A stretch of DNA of 64,000 bases from Cymbidium sinense (taxonomy: Eukaryota; Streptophyta; Magnoliopsida; Asparagales; Orchidaceae): contig CM038222.1 in the NCBI GenBank assembly GCA_021442155.1, forward strand, positions 60,982,266 through 61,046,265. Reading direction: 5' to 3'. The notes below the pieces were generated by a model that was given only the letters and a program-made list of their open reading frames with translations, was not told the DNA's origin and did not search any database. Below are positions 49,771 to 63,300 of this stretch, piece by piece. Position 1 is the first letter of the stretch. Each line of letters opens with the position of its first letter. The position numbers and the translations under genes are program-made.

Positions 49771-51158
49771 AAATTTTTGCTGCAAACGCATTTCCTCGGA
49801 CTACATGCCAGCGATCTGCGCCCACCCTCGTGCCTGTGCTGCATCACGGCTTCATTTTCAGCGCACCCGCTGCTGGCGCCTAGGGCGTCTGGCCTTCATA
49901 GCCGGGTTATGTGACACAAATGTTAATGAACCCGCAATTTTCATTGAAGAAGTTATTATTTTCAATTATTTGACATATATTTTTAGATGATAGAGATAAT
50001 ATCATCCAAAATAGGGGACAATGATATAATAAAATTCCTACTGAAACGAATCTCTAGAAATGTCGATTTTTGTCAAGACTAACCCTGATCAAGCACTTAT
50101 TAAAATTTTTGTGATATCAATCGGCTCCTGAATATGGAGTGTTTATAGTCAAGTCGAGCGGCTTGACGAGCCGGATCTAACAAGCCTAAGATCTTCTAAT
50201 TCTAACTTCATTTGAGCATTCAAATACTTAAAATACATCAGATGATCAAAGGAATCATTTTGAGCAGTTCGATGAAGTGGTTTGGATTTTGCATGTATTT
50301 CTGAAAACATCTAATCATAAATGAACTCATTCTTCACATGAGGAGAGCAAGCTAAAGAGAAGAGGAGCTTTGAGGCTAGAAGAACCTCAGCATAATCGTG
50401 CTACTGTCGGCGATCGCCCACCGTTCGGTTATCTCCATCGACCCGCCTTAGACTACCGGCGCCATCACCGCATTGCCGCGATCATCATCGTCGTGGACCG
50501 CCGCCGATTATCGCGACTCTGTGCCGCCGTCGACCATCCGCGATCATCATCGCATCGTAGGTCATCGCCCGGCGACCACCGCCGGCGTCTGGTCGCATTG
50601 ATCATCATCGCCCGACCACCCTGCCTCATCATGCGGGCTCGACCGCACCGGTCACTGCCGCCGTTGACCATGGTCGTTATCAGTCGACCATCGCCGTTGG
50701 TCCGTAGTCGACCATCGATTGGTCACCGCCGTAGCGTCGACCACCTCTTGGTCCGCTGCCGGCCCGTCAGCGTCGACCTATTATTACCACCGACCGTATC
50801 GTCGTTCACACGGTCGTCGATCATCATCGACGGTAGTCATTCATTATTCATCCTAACCCATACGACACTATTATAGCTATTATCACATGATTCTGGAATT
50901 TTCATTGTCAAACTTTCTCACATACAACTCTGTAATCCCATTATCGAAAAAAACTTAAATTTTGTACTACAAAACAAACATATCTGTATGTGTGCTGGGT
51001 TAGGCCCTGCGATTTTTTTCCCCTTTTCGGAATTTTTTCAAGTAAAAATCCTGGAGTTTCTCGTTCTCTCTTTAAATATCTGTGTGTGTGCTGGATTTCT
51101 CAACAATGCTAAGACATAAAATTTTATTCTACCAAAATTAGATTTCTGGCATGCAACA

Positions 51159-51954
51159 ACTACTAAATTTTATAAGTATAGAAACTACCATCTCACATTA
51201 GTCTTCAAAACATAAGTATTAGAACTCCCAAAAAAAATACCAAAATCATAGAGGCATGATTTGCACAAAATATCATCAGGAACACATGACAAGTAGATTT
51301 ATAATTTCAACCTTTTTGAAAAAATAGTGGTGAAGTTGTTGCAAAAAAAACTGCTATCTAAGAAGCTGTGATGAATATTAGAAATTTTTTTAATTTTAAA
51401 AAAGTCAAACTTAAATTTTTGATAGTCACCGTATTCTATTATGTTAGATTGGAAAACACAACTTTCTCTTCTTCAAAACGCAGGTTGCCTAATCGCTCTG
51501 TAGTGCGATTCAACCCTCACCGCACTACCACGACTGCCCCAAACAGAACCTGTCGATGATAAAATATTACACATGATTATTCTTTTCATAATTTATGATA
51601 ACTTAAAACATTGATTATTTTGGATGAATGATGATGATATCTTGAGGGCGTTATTTTAATTAAACTTTACTCTATTATCGTCCGTGCTTCTATAAAAATG
51701 CTTTGATGTTTTGTTATAAATCAATGGTCGATTAATACGTCTTGAGTCGTAAAATAAATAATTTATAAGAATGAATAGGCATACTCTACTGATTAGACGC
51801 AGAATTAAGCAGAGTTAGTTTCAGGCGCTGATTAAATTATAATTGAAACATTTTTAGTCCCACAACGTGAAATTGATAATAAGTTCACATCTTTTTGTAT
51901 ATTAGTGTCAGGCAAAGTCGTTGCCGAACTCAGTTCCTTGAACTTTAAATCCTA
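51159..51954. mobile_element. Spacer with second hAT-like fragment (51320-51545)
   Basis: 51320-51545 pairs with 4725-4965 (see that entry), ending CGCACTACCACGACTGCC-AAACAGAACC. The remainder is AT-rich. 51800-51950 contains TTTTTAGTCCCACAACG and a GCAAAGTCGTTGCCGAACTC stretch of unknown nature; the GTGGGACTAAAAG word also occurs at about 23427. Confidence 0.35.
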
Positions 51955-52215
51955 AGGCTCCGTTTGATTAAGTTTTTTGGATTTCTAAAAAGCTCATTTA
52001 AAAGTGTTCCTTGAAAAATTATTTGTCTTTGGCATTTTGAAAAGGCGCTAAAAAGGAGTTTTCAATGAGATGGAGCTAAAACTCAGTTTCAAAAAGAACA
52101 CTATTTAAAAGGGTATTAAAATTAAAAATTCAAGCTCTCAAAAATAAAACGCACTAAAAAATTTTTTCCAAAGAAAGCCTAAATCTTAAACCCTAAATCA
52201 CCCTAAACGGAGCTT
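51955..52215. mobile_element. Possible MITE, short imperfect TIRs
   Basis: AAGGCTCCGTTTGATT at the left and AACGGAGCTTCG at the right are imperfect inverted repeats of about 12-14 bases around a 260-bp non-coding interior. Size and ends fit a hAT-type MITE. No target duplication was established. Confidence 0.45.
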
Positions 52216-52644
52216 CGAGGTTGTTGGGATGGGTTAATACACGGGTTTAAATGGCTTCAAGCCTTCGAAGGGACCCAATCGCTCCAAATGGGAAGTACCT
52301 CTTGGAAATTCTAGGCTCCCGATCGAGTTGTGAGCTCCTATAATTTGAACTTGCACTTTTTTCTTTCCGTCTGTTTGTTGTTTCGGAAGATAATATAAAT
52401 AATCATTGCAAAAAAAAATTTGATAAATATTTGCTCATAATTTTAATTATGTATTATCCATTTTCATATTTTTTTTTATATTTATTTATTTATCTATTAA
52501 GTTAATTATGCTTTTACATATATTATCATATTTTTTTTTTTGGAAAATATTATCATATTTTTTTGGAGCTCGTATCATGCCATGAGCTATCTCCTACACA
52601 ACTTTTCATGGCATTACACATTTTATCGTTTTCTCAGTTTTTAC

Positions 52645-52647
<3 letters not shown>

Positions 52648-52733
<86 letters not shown>
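52648..52733. repeat. (AT)n microsatellite
   Basis: About 43 AT units. The open frame through it (alternating Tyr-Ile) is an artefact. Confidence 0.95.
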
Positions 52734-52736
<3 letters not shown>

Positions 52737-54353
52737 GATTAAGCCTTATGATTTTTTTAGCGTTTTTAAAAAAATATCTGTGCACCTTTACTATTTATTT
52801 ATACTGAAAAAAAAAGGAAAAAAAATGAAGATAGATTCTCACTTTTTTAAAACCCAATTATTTGACATCTTTTGTTAATAAATTTTTATGTGGGTTCTTA
52901 GTAGAGGAGATTTTACAGAGAGTAGAAATATATAAGATTGGATCTGAACACAAATAATCTTGTAATATTCTATTTTATATTGAGAAATGTGAATTTTAAA
53001 TTATTGTAATAGCAGTTCAATATTTTGAAATTATAAGATTCTTATCAATATTAATATTTCTCAAATTTCATTAGTGTAATATTTATTGTGTAATTTTTAT
53101 TATGTTTTATATTTTATATAATGTTAATGTGTATTATAATATACTTTTAAGTAGAATAAATGATTTTGTGAGAATAATTATAATGTAATGTTTCTTGCAT
53201 AGCTTGATTATAACAATGTAGGCTATGTATGGAGCAATGGTACGGTGGTGGTGCAATGTAAAAACTCACAATATTATCGTTTGAGAGTACTGTTCTGATC
53301 ATATTTTGAAAAATTTATGATGAAAAAATTGTATTTTTTAACCTGACTTAATTGAGTGTAGTAGCTGCCAAAAAATTATGATATGACTTTTAAAAAAAAT
53401 TATAGTACTCATAATAACTTTTAGAGTTTTATGTAATGTTCCATTATTTTTTTTTAGATAATTAGATAATTATAGACGTAGATTTTTATAATGTTATTCC
53501 TCATTTTATGCTAATAAACAGTAAATCAAAGGGTGGGATAAGGATATTAATTTATAATTTTACCAATGTAATCAAATTTCAAAATTTATTTTCTATAGTT
53601 TATCTTTCTCACCCTTCTTTCTCTTATCTCTAAGTCTATTAGCTAATAAGATTTTGGTGTTGTCATAAATTTTTTTGAATCCAATAATTTCTTGTGCTAA
53701 GTTGTTGTCATCATCAACTTTCATCTCTTTCATCATTTCCTTTTTATTAGGCCACAATCATATAAATCTAAACAATCACTAGAAGAAAACTTTGAGATCA
53801 AGATATTTTAATAAATATATATATTTTTTTATCAAAATGAGTATCTAAGTTTTTAATTTATTTTAAGATAAGTGCAATCTAAATTTTTATTGATGTTTTA
53901 TGCATTGTAATGACCTCTAAGCAATTAAAATGATTTTGAGATCATTCTCATAAAAAAAATTTGATCAGCTTATTAAGATACAAATTTTGTCTAGTAGAAG
54001 ATTAGCAAAACTAATGTGTAGTAATGCATTTTGTTGACATAACTCAATAAAAATATTTTCTTAATAAACCATTCAAATACAAACTATTTACGAATAATAA
54101 GTTTTTCTAAATGGCCCTACATGTATCAACAAATATGAGTTTTTTTAACCGTTAAGCTAAATTAATATCAAATTCACACACATATGACATGTATGAGATT
54201 TAAACTCAAGATCATTTAGTTAAATGTATAAGCTCTTACATAGAAGAAAGTCATTTATCTTTTTTTTTAGAATTTACATACATATCAATTCTTATATATT
54301 TATATATGTATGTATATATAATATCTCAATCTTTAATATCATATCAAAATCAA
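52734..54353. other. AT-rich spacer
   Basis: No gene or clear element seen. Confidence 0.5.
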
Positions 54354-54767
54354 CATCAGCACTTACTTTTTTTTTAAGGTGAATTGCACCATTTTATTCA
54401 TAGAAAATATTAGATAAATAAATATCTAATTTTGAGTATTAGATAAGTAAATGCATATAAATTATGAGGCATATATGTAAATCTTTTTTTATTGTGTTTT
54501 TGCAAGAATTTGAACTTGGTTTTAAAGAATATATTAATAAAAGTTTTTTTTTTGATATGACATCAGCACTTACTTTTTTTTAAAGTGAATTGCACCATTT
54601 TATTCATAGAAAATATTAGATAAATAAATATCTAATTTTGAGTATTAGATATGTAAATGCATATAAATTATGAGGTATATATGTAAAACTTTTTTTATTG
54701 TGTTTTTGCAAGAATTTGAACTTGGTTTTAAAGAATATATTAATAAAAGTTTATTTTTGATATGACA
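54354..54767. repeat. 207-bp direct tandem duplication at the edge of LTR B
   Basis: 54354-54560 and 54561-54767 differ at only a few positions (CATCAGCACTTAC start, ATTTTATTCATAGAAAATATT, TTGCAAGAATTTGAACTTGG, ending TTTTTGATATGACA). The last ten bases of each copy, TGATATGACA, are the start of LTR B, so the duplication includes the LTR edge and happened after insertion. Confidence 0.95.
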
Positions 54768-55977
54768 CTAAAAATTCTACTATCGAAACATGAATCTTGA
54801 TGTTGAAAGTAACTAATTTTAAGCAAGACTAACCTAGATCAAGCGCTTATTGAAAATTTTGCGATATCAGTCGACTTCTAAATATAGAGTGTTTATAATC
54901 AAATCGAACGCCTTGATGAGCCGGATCTAACAAGCCCAAGATCTCCTAATTTTGATTTCATTTGAGCATTCAAATACTTAAAATACATCGATGATCAAGG
55001 AATCATTTTGAACCGTCAGATGGAGTGGTTTGATTTTGTATGTGTTTACGTAAATGTCACCCTCTAATCTATATAAATAATACTCATTCTTCACAGGGAA
55101 GACCGAAAAGAGAGGGGCTCGAGGCTTGAACCTCCGGCATAATCCTCCCACTAATGACGCCGACAATTATCGGATTATCGCACTACCACTGTGACCACCG
55201 CGTGCACAACCGCGGCCTATCGCCATCGAACATCGCCGTTCTTCCGACCACTGCTGCTGACATTGCCGCTGACGGCGAATCGCCACCGCGCCGACCACGC
55301 CCATCACCACCACCGGTCTCACGCATTGACCACTGCTTATTCACCGCTGCTGCGCTGCCACCATATTCACTATCGTCACCACTGCTGGTTCGCCGCAACC
55401 ACCACTGATTGCCGCATCGACCGCTTTCGCCATCACACTCCTTGTTGCTGACCACGCGGTATCAATGCCAACCACCGCCGTCGACCATCGCCACGCACCA
55501 CCGTCGTCGGCCACCACCGAGCACCATCGCTGGCCATCGATAGCCGGGTCGCGCCAACCACTACCACGGCCACCGGACACTATTGTTACCACATGCCTTT
55601 CACCGGCTCTACCACCGCACACATGATAATTGCCGATTATCACCGATAGCCGTCATTCATTATCGCTAACTGTCACCAACGACTGTTACAACCCAACCAC
55701 CACTGCATAATTGTTGTTATCTGATTCTGGGATTTTTATTGTCAGACTTTCTCACATACAACTCTGTAATCCCTATCGGGGAAACTTAAACTTTGTACTC
55801 CAAAACAGACATATAGTGGAACATTTTTTACTAAGCCGTAGTTTTTTTCTTTTCGGATTTTTCCATAAAAAAATCTGTTGTTTCTCTTCTTCAAATATTT
55901 ATGTATGTGTTGAATTTCTTAACAAGACCAAGGCATAAATTTTTATTTTACCGCAACTGGGTTTCTAGCACAGAACA
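54758..55977 (+). mobile_element. 5' LTR of element B
   Basis: This 1,220-base LTR starts TGATATGACACTAAAA and ends TCTAGCACAGAACA. The GC-rich tract (55140-55700) is longest here. Landmarks: GATCAAGCGCTTA, GTGTTTATAATCAAATCGAACG, CACATACAACTCTGTAATCCC, AAACTTTGTACTCCAAAACAG. The following ATTTAACATCATTTGTGGG lies in the primer-binding position but matches no primer tRNA that I can name confidently. Confidence 0.82.
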
Positions 55978-58320
55978 ATTTAACATCATTTGTGGGAAGC
56001 ATTTCTTTAACATCTTCGCAATGGTTGACAATCTGACTTTATGTTCAGAATAGCTCCACCTATATGGTGAAGAAAATCATACTATCGAGGAACACATAAA
56101 AAAATAAAGATTCATCAAACTTCGAACCTTCAGCTTTTGTTGAAAACTGGGGGAAACTCTTAATCTCAAAAAATCATCCAAATCAATATTCTAGATATCT
56201 AATTGATTATCAATTCGAAAAGCAAGTTAATAATACTTATGAAAAAGGCAAAGATCAAGAAGCAACTTTGGTTACAAATGGATATTTTTGATTTGACATC
56301 CTCTACACAGGTTAAATGTCACCGAGTAACACTCTGACAAATAACCTTGGATAGGTCATAATTGTGTACCTACTCCACACAGGTTAACGTCATCGAGTAA
56401 AACTTCACAAACAATCGAGATATATCATACCTTTGTACTAGTTAATGTCTCCAGTAATACTCGACAGATAATCTCGGAAGAATCAAAATGTTTAACCTCT
56501 TCGCTGGTTAATGTTATACCTGACAAAATAACCGGATGAGAGTTCAAATTGTTGACTTCTTCCACATAGGTTAAATGTAGAGTAAAACTTCGACAAATAA
56601 TCTTCGTTAAAATCACGGTGGATTGATTTAACCTCTTCCATACAAGTTAATGTGTAAAACTCGATAAATAACTGATATGTCATAACTTTGTACTTACTCC
56701 ACACAAGTTAACGTCATCGAGTAACACTTTGACCAAAGGATGAGTCAAAATCCTTGGCGATTTGATTCCTCTTCAAGTTAAAGTCATCAAGTAACACTTT
56801 GACAAACAACTCGATGAGTCAAAATCTCGGATTGATTTGACCTCTTTCATACAGGTTAACGTCATCAAGCAACACTTTGACAAACAACCTCGAATGGGTC
56901 AAAAACCTTGGCGGATTCGATTCAACCTCTTTTGTACAAATTAACATTATCAAGTAATACTTTGACAAACAACCTCGGATGAGTCAAAAATTCTCAGCGG
57001 ATTCGATTCAACCTCTTCCATATATTCTTATCAGTAACACTTTCAAAATAACCCATTGGTCAAAAATCTCCAATGGATTTGATTATCTTCATACAAGTTA
57101 ACATCATGTAACACTTTGACAAACAATCTTGAATGAGTCAAAATCTCTGATTTGATTGACCTCTTCCATACAAGTTAATGTCATCAGTAACACTTTGACA
57201 AATAACCCGGATGGGCCAAAATCTCAGATTGATTACACTCCTTCATACAAGTCAACAACATCAAGTAACATGAAGAATGACACTAAATTATGCTAGAATT
57301 TAGTTTTTTGAAATGGTTCCTAATCAATGCTTCCCCACCTTATTATTGTTGAGCCATCTTGGAGTTTCAAAAAATCAAATTTTTTATGAATTGCGGCCTT
57401 GATCACCTAAACCGGTGGTCGGCGGGCGATTGATGCCTCTTTAGAGAAAATGGAGCCTCAGTATGAACTATGGGTCTTGATGGCTTCGGACAATCCGAGG
57501 ACAATTGGCCTCGTTCAAGGAAAATCGAGCCTCATATGAACTCTTGGTCTTGATCCTAAAGGTTGGTTGACTTGGCCTCTTTGAGAAAATTGGAGCCTTC
57601 TATGAACTACTCTTCTAAATCCTCATGACGAGGATAGTTGACTTTGAGGAAAATGAGCCTGTATAAACTTTGGGCCTTGATAGCCTCCAAAGCTTAGTTG
57701 GCCGATTGGCTCTTTAGAGGAAAAGCGGAGCATCGCTATGAACTATGGTTCTTGATCTTTGAAATGGTTGGTCAGATGAGGGCGGTTGATGCCTCTTTCG
57801 AAAAAAGAGCCACCATATGAACTATGGGTCTTGATCGCCTCCAAACTTCTGGGTAGTGAGGGCTTGACACTCTTTCAAAGAAAACGAGCCTCGTATGAAC
57901 TACAAGTCTTAAGCCCACAAACCGGTCCATTGGACAATTGATGCCTCTTCGAGAAACTCGCCTGAATCTGGCCTTGATCACCTCCACTTGGTCCGACGTA
58001 GATAGTTGATGCCTCTTTCAAGGGAAAATCGGAGACTCACCGTATGAACTGGGCCTTGATGATCTTCAAACTGGTCGGTCACGAGGAAAATTGATGTCTC
58101 TTCGAGAGAAAACTTGGCCCCATATGACTACGGTCTTGATCACCTCAACTTGGTCGGTGAGGACAGTGGCCTCCTTGAGGAAAATCGAGCCTCATATGAA
58201 CTATGGGTCTTGATTGCCTCAAACCTCGGTGATGAGGACAAGACTCTATTTGAGGAAAAATCAAGCCTCCGTATGAACTACGTCTTGATCAATAAACAAA
58301 TGACATTCTTTTGAAGGAGG
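55978..58320 (+). mobile_element. Internal region of element B (86- and 88-bp arrays)
   Basis: The leader (ATGGTTGACAATCTG near 56022, then a stop) is collinear with that of element A. It is followed by the 86-bp array (56290-57265, about 12 copies) and the 88-bp array (57385-58300, about 10 copies). Many units have lost short blocks, giving spacings of about 70-86 bases. No coding domain was found. The element is not followed by a recognisable 3' LTR in the window; family similarity ends near 58320. Confidence 0.8.
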
Positions 58321-60360
58321 AGATTGACAAATAAATAATTTTTTTTATTACCCTAGCTCTTGAATACTAGATAATTTCTCATCCAATGCTGAAGAACACT
58401 AGAGCATATGGGAGAAAATTGTGTCTCCTTACTTGACCCTAACGGGAGTTTTATAAATCCACTATTGTGTTTATTTTGGGATCGGACACCATGCATCTTA
58501 GAGGTACTTATTGAAGTGATGTAATTAAGAATGATGTACTATCTCAAAAGATAGAAATCACTACTATAATGGACTAATCACTTAATAAATCTTAAGGCAT
58601 GATGGGTCTTCAAATATACTAAATATCTTTCCCTACTTTATATGGAAAAAATAAAGTAGGGTTTATTTTAAGCGAGGTTCATTAAGTTTCCTATGGAGGC
58701 AAGCCCCATAATTACATCCTAAGAATGGGAATTCCTTAAGATTACTCTCGATTAAAGTAGACAATTAGGGTTTCCAAAGATTTCAAGGTTAAGACTATCA
58801 AAGGATTGGCTATTTTAGAAAATCAAATGGGATAGATCAAGGAGAAGACTTATTTTTGAAATCCAAAGGGAGAAAGTAAGAAATACTCATGATACTAGGA
58901 GCTAGTGAGCATTCAATCTACCTATAATTGGGCTTTATATTTTTTGAAATTGAAGAGTTAATTATTTGAGTTGACATTTTATTAGATTAGGGGCTTATAA
59001 TTCTACAATATAAGATTATAAAATGCTAGAGGTGAGGGTTTATGCTTGTAGCCAAAGGAAAGCGACTACCTCATTCTAAACTAAGGAGCCTTGGTACAAA
59101 ACAAAGTGCACTAAATCTAAGAAAAAAATGGGTATGTTGTTTACCTCCACAAGAGAATAAATCACCAACTGAGACTTATCACTTGGAGTGGCGGCACTTA
59201 CTCCTCTTACTTTAAATCCATGTAAGCAAGTCTTATGCTTTGCAAGATGGCTAAATTTGTTGTTCATTTAGAAAGGAGAATAAGTCCTTAAACTCACTCC
59301 ATAAGAGAGAGCATGAGTGATATGAATCCATGACTTAATCTAATGCAAATTTTATCAAATTTATTTGATTCTTTTGAATTTTATTTTACATAGTATGGAT
59401 TTTGTATGCCTAAATGCATGAGAATTTGATTATGGGCCAAATCAAGAGAGAAAGGGTGTTCTTCCCAAAGGCTCTCACAGGTTAAGCCTTCATTCTCTGA
59501 AAGATGGAAGTCCCTCTTAATAAGAGTGAAATAATATGACATGCATGATATTATACATTCATCCATCCTAAGGGTTGCTAAAAATTTTATTATCTTGATT
59601 TAATTTCTAGGCTTTTATGTGAGGTTATGAGTTATTTAAAATTTTAGTTATGAGTTAGTGGGATAGAAAATTTAATTTTATCCTAGAGCCTACATCAGAC
59701 CACACACATTAACCATAAAATAATGAAAAGCATGATGATGTCAATCTAAACACAACATCAAATAATTTTATAGACTATGATAAAAAGAATAAAGGCCTGC
59801 GGTGGGTTCTTACACCGAAGAAAAAGATGGGTAGTTTAGCTCTATCCCGATTACAAAAAAAAAAATACATGCTATGGGGATCTTCTTATCTTCATTTCTC
59901 TTTCTTTTGATTTGATGATTTTCTCAAAGGCATCACAGGCACCCAGGGACTAAGCCTTACAGTCTGCTCATCTAATCTCACAACACTAATCCTAATTCTT
60001 AATACAAAATTACATCAAAATAGGAAGAATAAATCTAGCAAAACAAATGTTAGCTAAACACATATAACAAGCTTATATGAATAATTTGGACTTAGCACCC
60101 ACATGGATAACCAAACCCTGTCTAACATGGGTTATGCTTAGAGACTAAGCAACAGCACAAAAACATTTATATTTTTATTACTGAGCACAACCTCTATAGA
60201 AAACATGATTAGCTAATAACACTAACATCATGAAAACTACTAACATCAGTCTAAAATATTACGTCACAAACAAAACATAAAATCATACATACAACTCTAA
60301 CTTAGCACTAAAAGTGGTGACTTAGTATTCTAATGTGTATGCTTAAGGCTTTTGTGGCAA
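58321..60360. other. Unassigned sequence after element B
   Basis: No gene recognised. Frames at 59076-59267 and 59381-59566 (minus) are about 60 codons with no known domain. 59780-60000 (GGTGGGTTCTTACACCGAAG, GGCACCCAGGGACTAAGCC) looks transposon-like but I cannot place it. Confidence 0.4.
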
Positions 60361-63300
60361 GACTTTGCTAGGCTTCTTTAGTTTAAGTTTCAATTTGGAG
60401 TTTGAATTTTTTTAAAATTTTTCCTTTGGGTGATTTCAATTTAAATTTGATTTATTTTTCATTTTTATTTCACTTTTATTTGGTTAAAATGATGTTTGAT
60501 TTTCAAGAATGAAGAGTAGAATGAATTCCATTTGTAGATGGAACTCACCTATTCTACATCTAATTCTAAGAATTTAACTAAGGTCCTCAAGTATCTTAAT
60601 TTGCCCATTTGAATTTATGTAATTTGATTTGATTTAGTGCTTTAATTTGAGTTTGTTTAAGTATTTGAATGATTGATTTTGATTTAGATGTTTTGGTTTA
60701 ATTATATCTTGATAATTCAATATCCTTGATATTTAATGAAGTTTAAGTTTGTTTAAATTCATGTATTTTTGATTGGTTAATTTTAGATTATATGTTTTGG
60801 TTTAATTAAATCTTGATAATTCAATATCCTTGATCTTTGATGAAGTTTAAGTTTGTTTCAGTTCTTGTTCTTTTGATTGATTAATTTGATTAGATGTTTT
60901 GGTTTAATTAAATCTTGATAATTCAATATCCTTAATATGAAATTTAAGTTTGTTTAAGTTCATGTTCTTTTGATTGATTAATTTTAGTTAGATGTCTTTG
61001 GTTTAGTTAAATCTTGATAATTCAATATCCTTTGAATTAATATTTAATTCTTTTCTTTGATTATGGTTATGACTTAATTTCATGCTTATTTGATTGTGGT
61101 TCATTTATTTGTAGTTTGATCAGATTAGATTAATTGAAATTTTATTTTGATTTTAATTGAGTTTGATTCTTTGTAATTAGGATTGTAATTTTAATCACAT
61201 CCATTTGTCATGTTCATAGAAGTTTGGTTTGTATTTTGATTTCATATATTGGATAGTTGATTAGTTTATCTTATTTAAGTAGGTTGAATGAGATTTGATT
61301 TGATTACATATTAAATTGATGAGTCTTTCTTAATTTAATTTAATTTGATTTAATTTGATTTAATTAGCTTTATTGGTTTATGGGTTTGCTTAGGTTCAAT
61401 GTGATTATGTGATTAGCTTAATTAAGAAGTATATTTATTTTAATTATAAAGGTTGTTTAATTATCAATTTGATTTACTAATGATAATTAATGACTTAATA
61501 ATTTAGGATTAATTTAGGTTTTGATTAGTATTTAATTGAATTTATGTTTGATTAAGCTTAGGTTTGATATGATTACTTTAATTAACTTAATTAATTTATT
61601 TAAGAGGTGTGATTAATTATTAAATTAAATAAAGATTTGTTTAATTTTTAATTTGATTTCATATTTATTTAGGTTAATGATGTAATGAAATAAAGATTTG
61701 TTAATGATGTAATTAATGAGTTAATGATTTAAATTTAAATTAGGATTTGATTAGCATTTAATTGCATTTTATATTTGATTAAGCTTAAGTTTAATATGAT
61801 TAATTTAATTGACTTAATTAGTTTATTTAATAAGTGTGTGATTAAATTAATTTGTAGATTAATTAAGTGATTGATTTGAATTAATTTTAATGTGATTTAT
61901 AAAATTAATTTAGTTTATTAAGATGATGGATTAATTTGTTAAGTTCGCATTAATTAGGTGTTTATTCAATTGGATTAGGTTAGGTTTAGTTTAATTAAGG
62001 TGTGTTTAAGTTAATTATTAAATTAAATTAAGATTTATTTAATTCTTAATGATTATGATTAATGAATGATTTAGGTTTAATTTAGGTTTAGATTAGTATT
62101 TAATTGCATTTTGATTATGTTTGGTTAAGCTTAGGTTTAATATGATTAATTTGATTGACTTAATTAGTTTATTTAAGGGGTGTGATTAATTATTAATTTT
62201 GATTAGGGGTTTGATTTAAGCTTAATTTTAGAGTTAGCTTTAATGTAACTTATTTAAATTAATTTGATTAATTTAGATGATGGATTAATTCATTAAGTTT
62301 ACATTAATTAGATGTTTGATTAATTAAGTTTGATTAAGGGTAATAAAATTTTAAATTGTTAGATTAATTAAGAATTAGAGATTAATGAATTAATTTTCCA
62401 CATGTGAGTGATTTGATTTAATTAAGTCTTTTTACTTAAGTTTGATTTGATTAAGGGTTATTGTTGTACCATTATTATTGGTGAATTAATTATTTATTTT
62501 ATTTCAATTAAGTTTGATTATTTATGATTAGAGTTTTATTGATTTTATTCACTTATTATGTTTGTTTGATTTCATTAACATATTTGATTTAGTTATTAGG
62601 TTGAAATATTTAATGGTGAATTAATTATCTAATTCTAAATGGATGTGATTTAATCATATGTTAATTAAATTAAATTAAATTTTATTTGATTTAATTTGAT
62701 TAATATCAAATGATTATGTTGAATTAGTTTATTAATCAATTTAATTTCTTTAGTTTATTTAATGATTAATTAGTTTCAGTTTATTTATACTCATTAAGAG
62801 GTATCATATGATTAAGATTCCATACTTAGTAGGTTTAGTTATACTAGTTTGACATGTCAAAGTTTCTGATTTGTTTAATTCTAAGTTTGATTTAAGATTT
62901 AATCATTTAATTGAATTTTATTAACTTAAATAGGTTTAATCATATTTATTTAATTTACTCTAAGGATGATATTTTTTGATTTGAGGTTTGATTAATGATT
63001 GCTTAACTGCTATTTCATTTCTAATTTTTGATTTGATATTTAAATTATTTTTAGATTATATTTTAATTAGCTTCTTAATTGACTAAACTCTACTCTTAAG
63101 TGTTTATTTTGAGTTCATTAGGATTAAAAAGATCACATTGTTTTCTCAAGAGTCCTAGATGTCAATTGAAGTGATTTAAACCATTTTGAAGATTTTTTTG
63201 AAAATTTCTGAATTTCTATTTGATTTATTTTATTAAAATAGACAATCTGAACTTCAAAATTTAATTTCTCCCAATATGGAAGTCCTTTTCACTTGAAATT

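Larger units (their letters stand above)
46163..51158 (+). mobile_element. Non-autonomous LTR retrotransposon A with array-filled body
   Basis: The 5' LTR (46163-47006) is truncated at its start. The 3' LTR (50022-51158) begins TGATATAATAAAATTCC and ends CATGCAACA. Both share GAGCATTCAAATACTTAAAATACATCAGATGATCAAA, then a GC-rich tract and the TTTCTCA/TTTCTCAACAATGCTAAGACATAAA end (each quoted part by landmarks). The 3.0 kb interior begins with a leader (GATGGTTGACAATCC near 47037) and is then almost wholly tandem arrays: 47285-49045, 49186-49420 and 49440-49770. A purine-rich AAAATAGGGGA precedes the 3' LTR. No gag, protease, reverse transcriptase or integrase motif was seen. Movement would need proteins from a relative. 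Confidence 0.85.

Noticed and set aside
50370..50876. 168-codon ORF (Arg/His/Ser-rich)
   Set aside because: It lies in the GC-rich tract of an LTR; similar frames at 46381-46743, 22107-22370 and 55154-55643 have unrelated reading frames, so it is composition, not a gene.
52540..52734. ORF ending in alternating Tyr-Ile
   Set aside because: Translation of an AT microsatellite.
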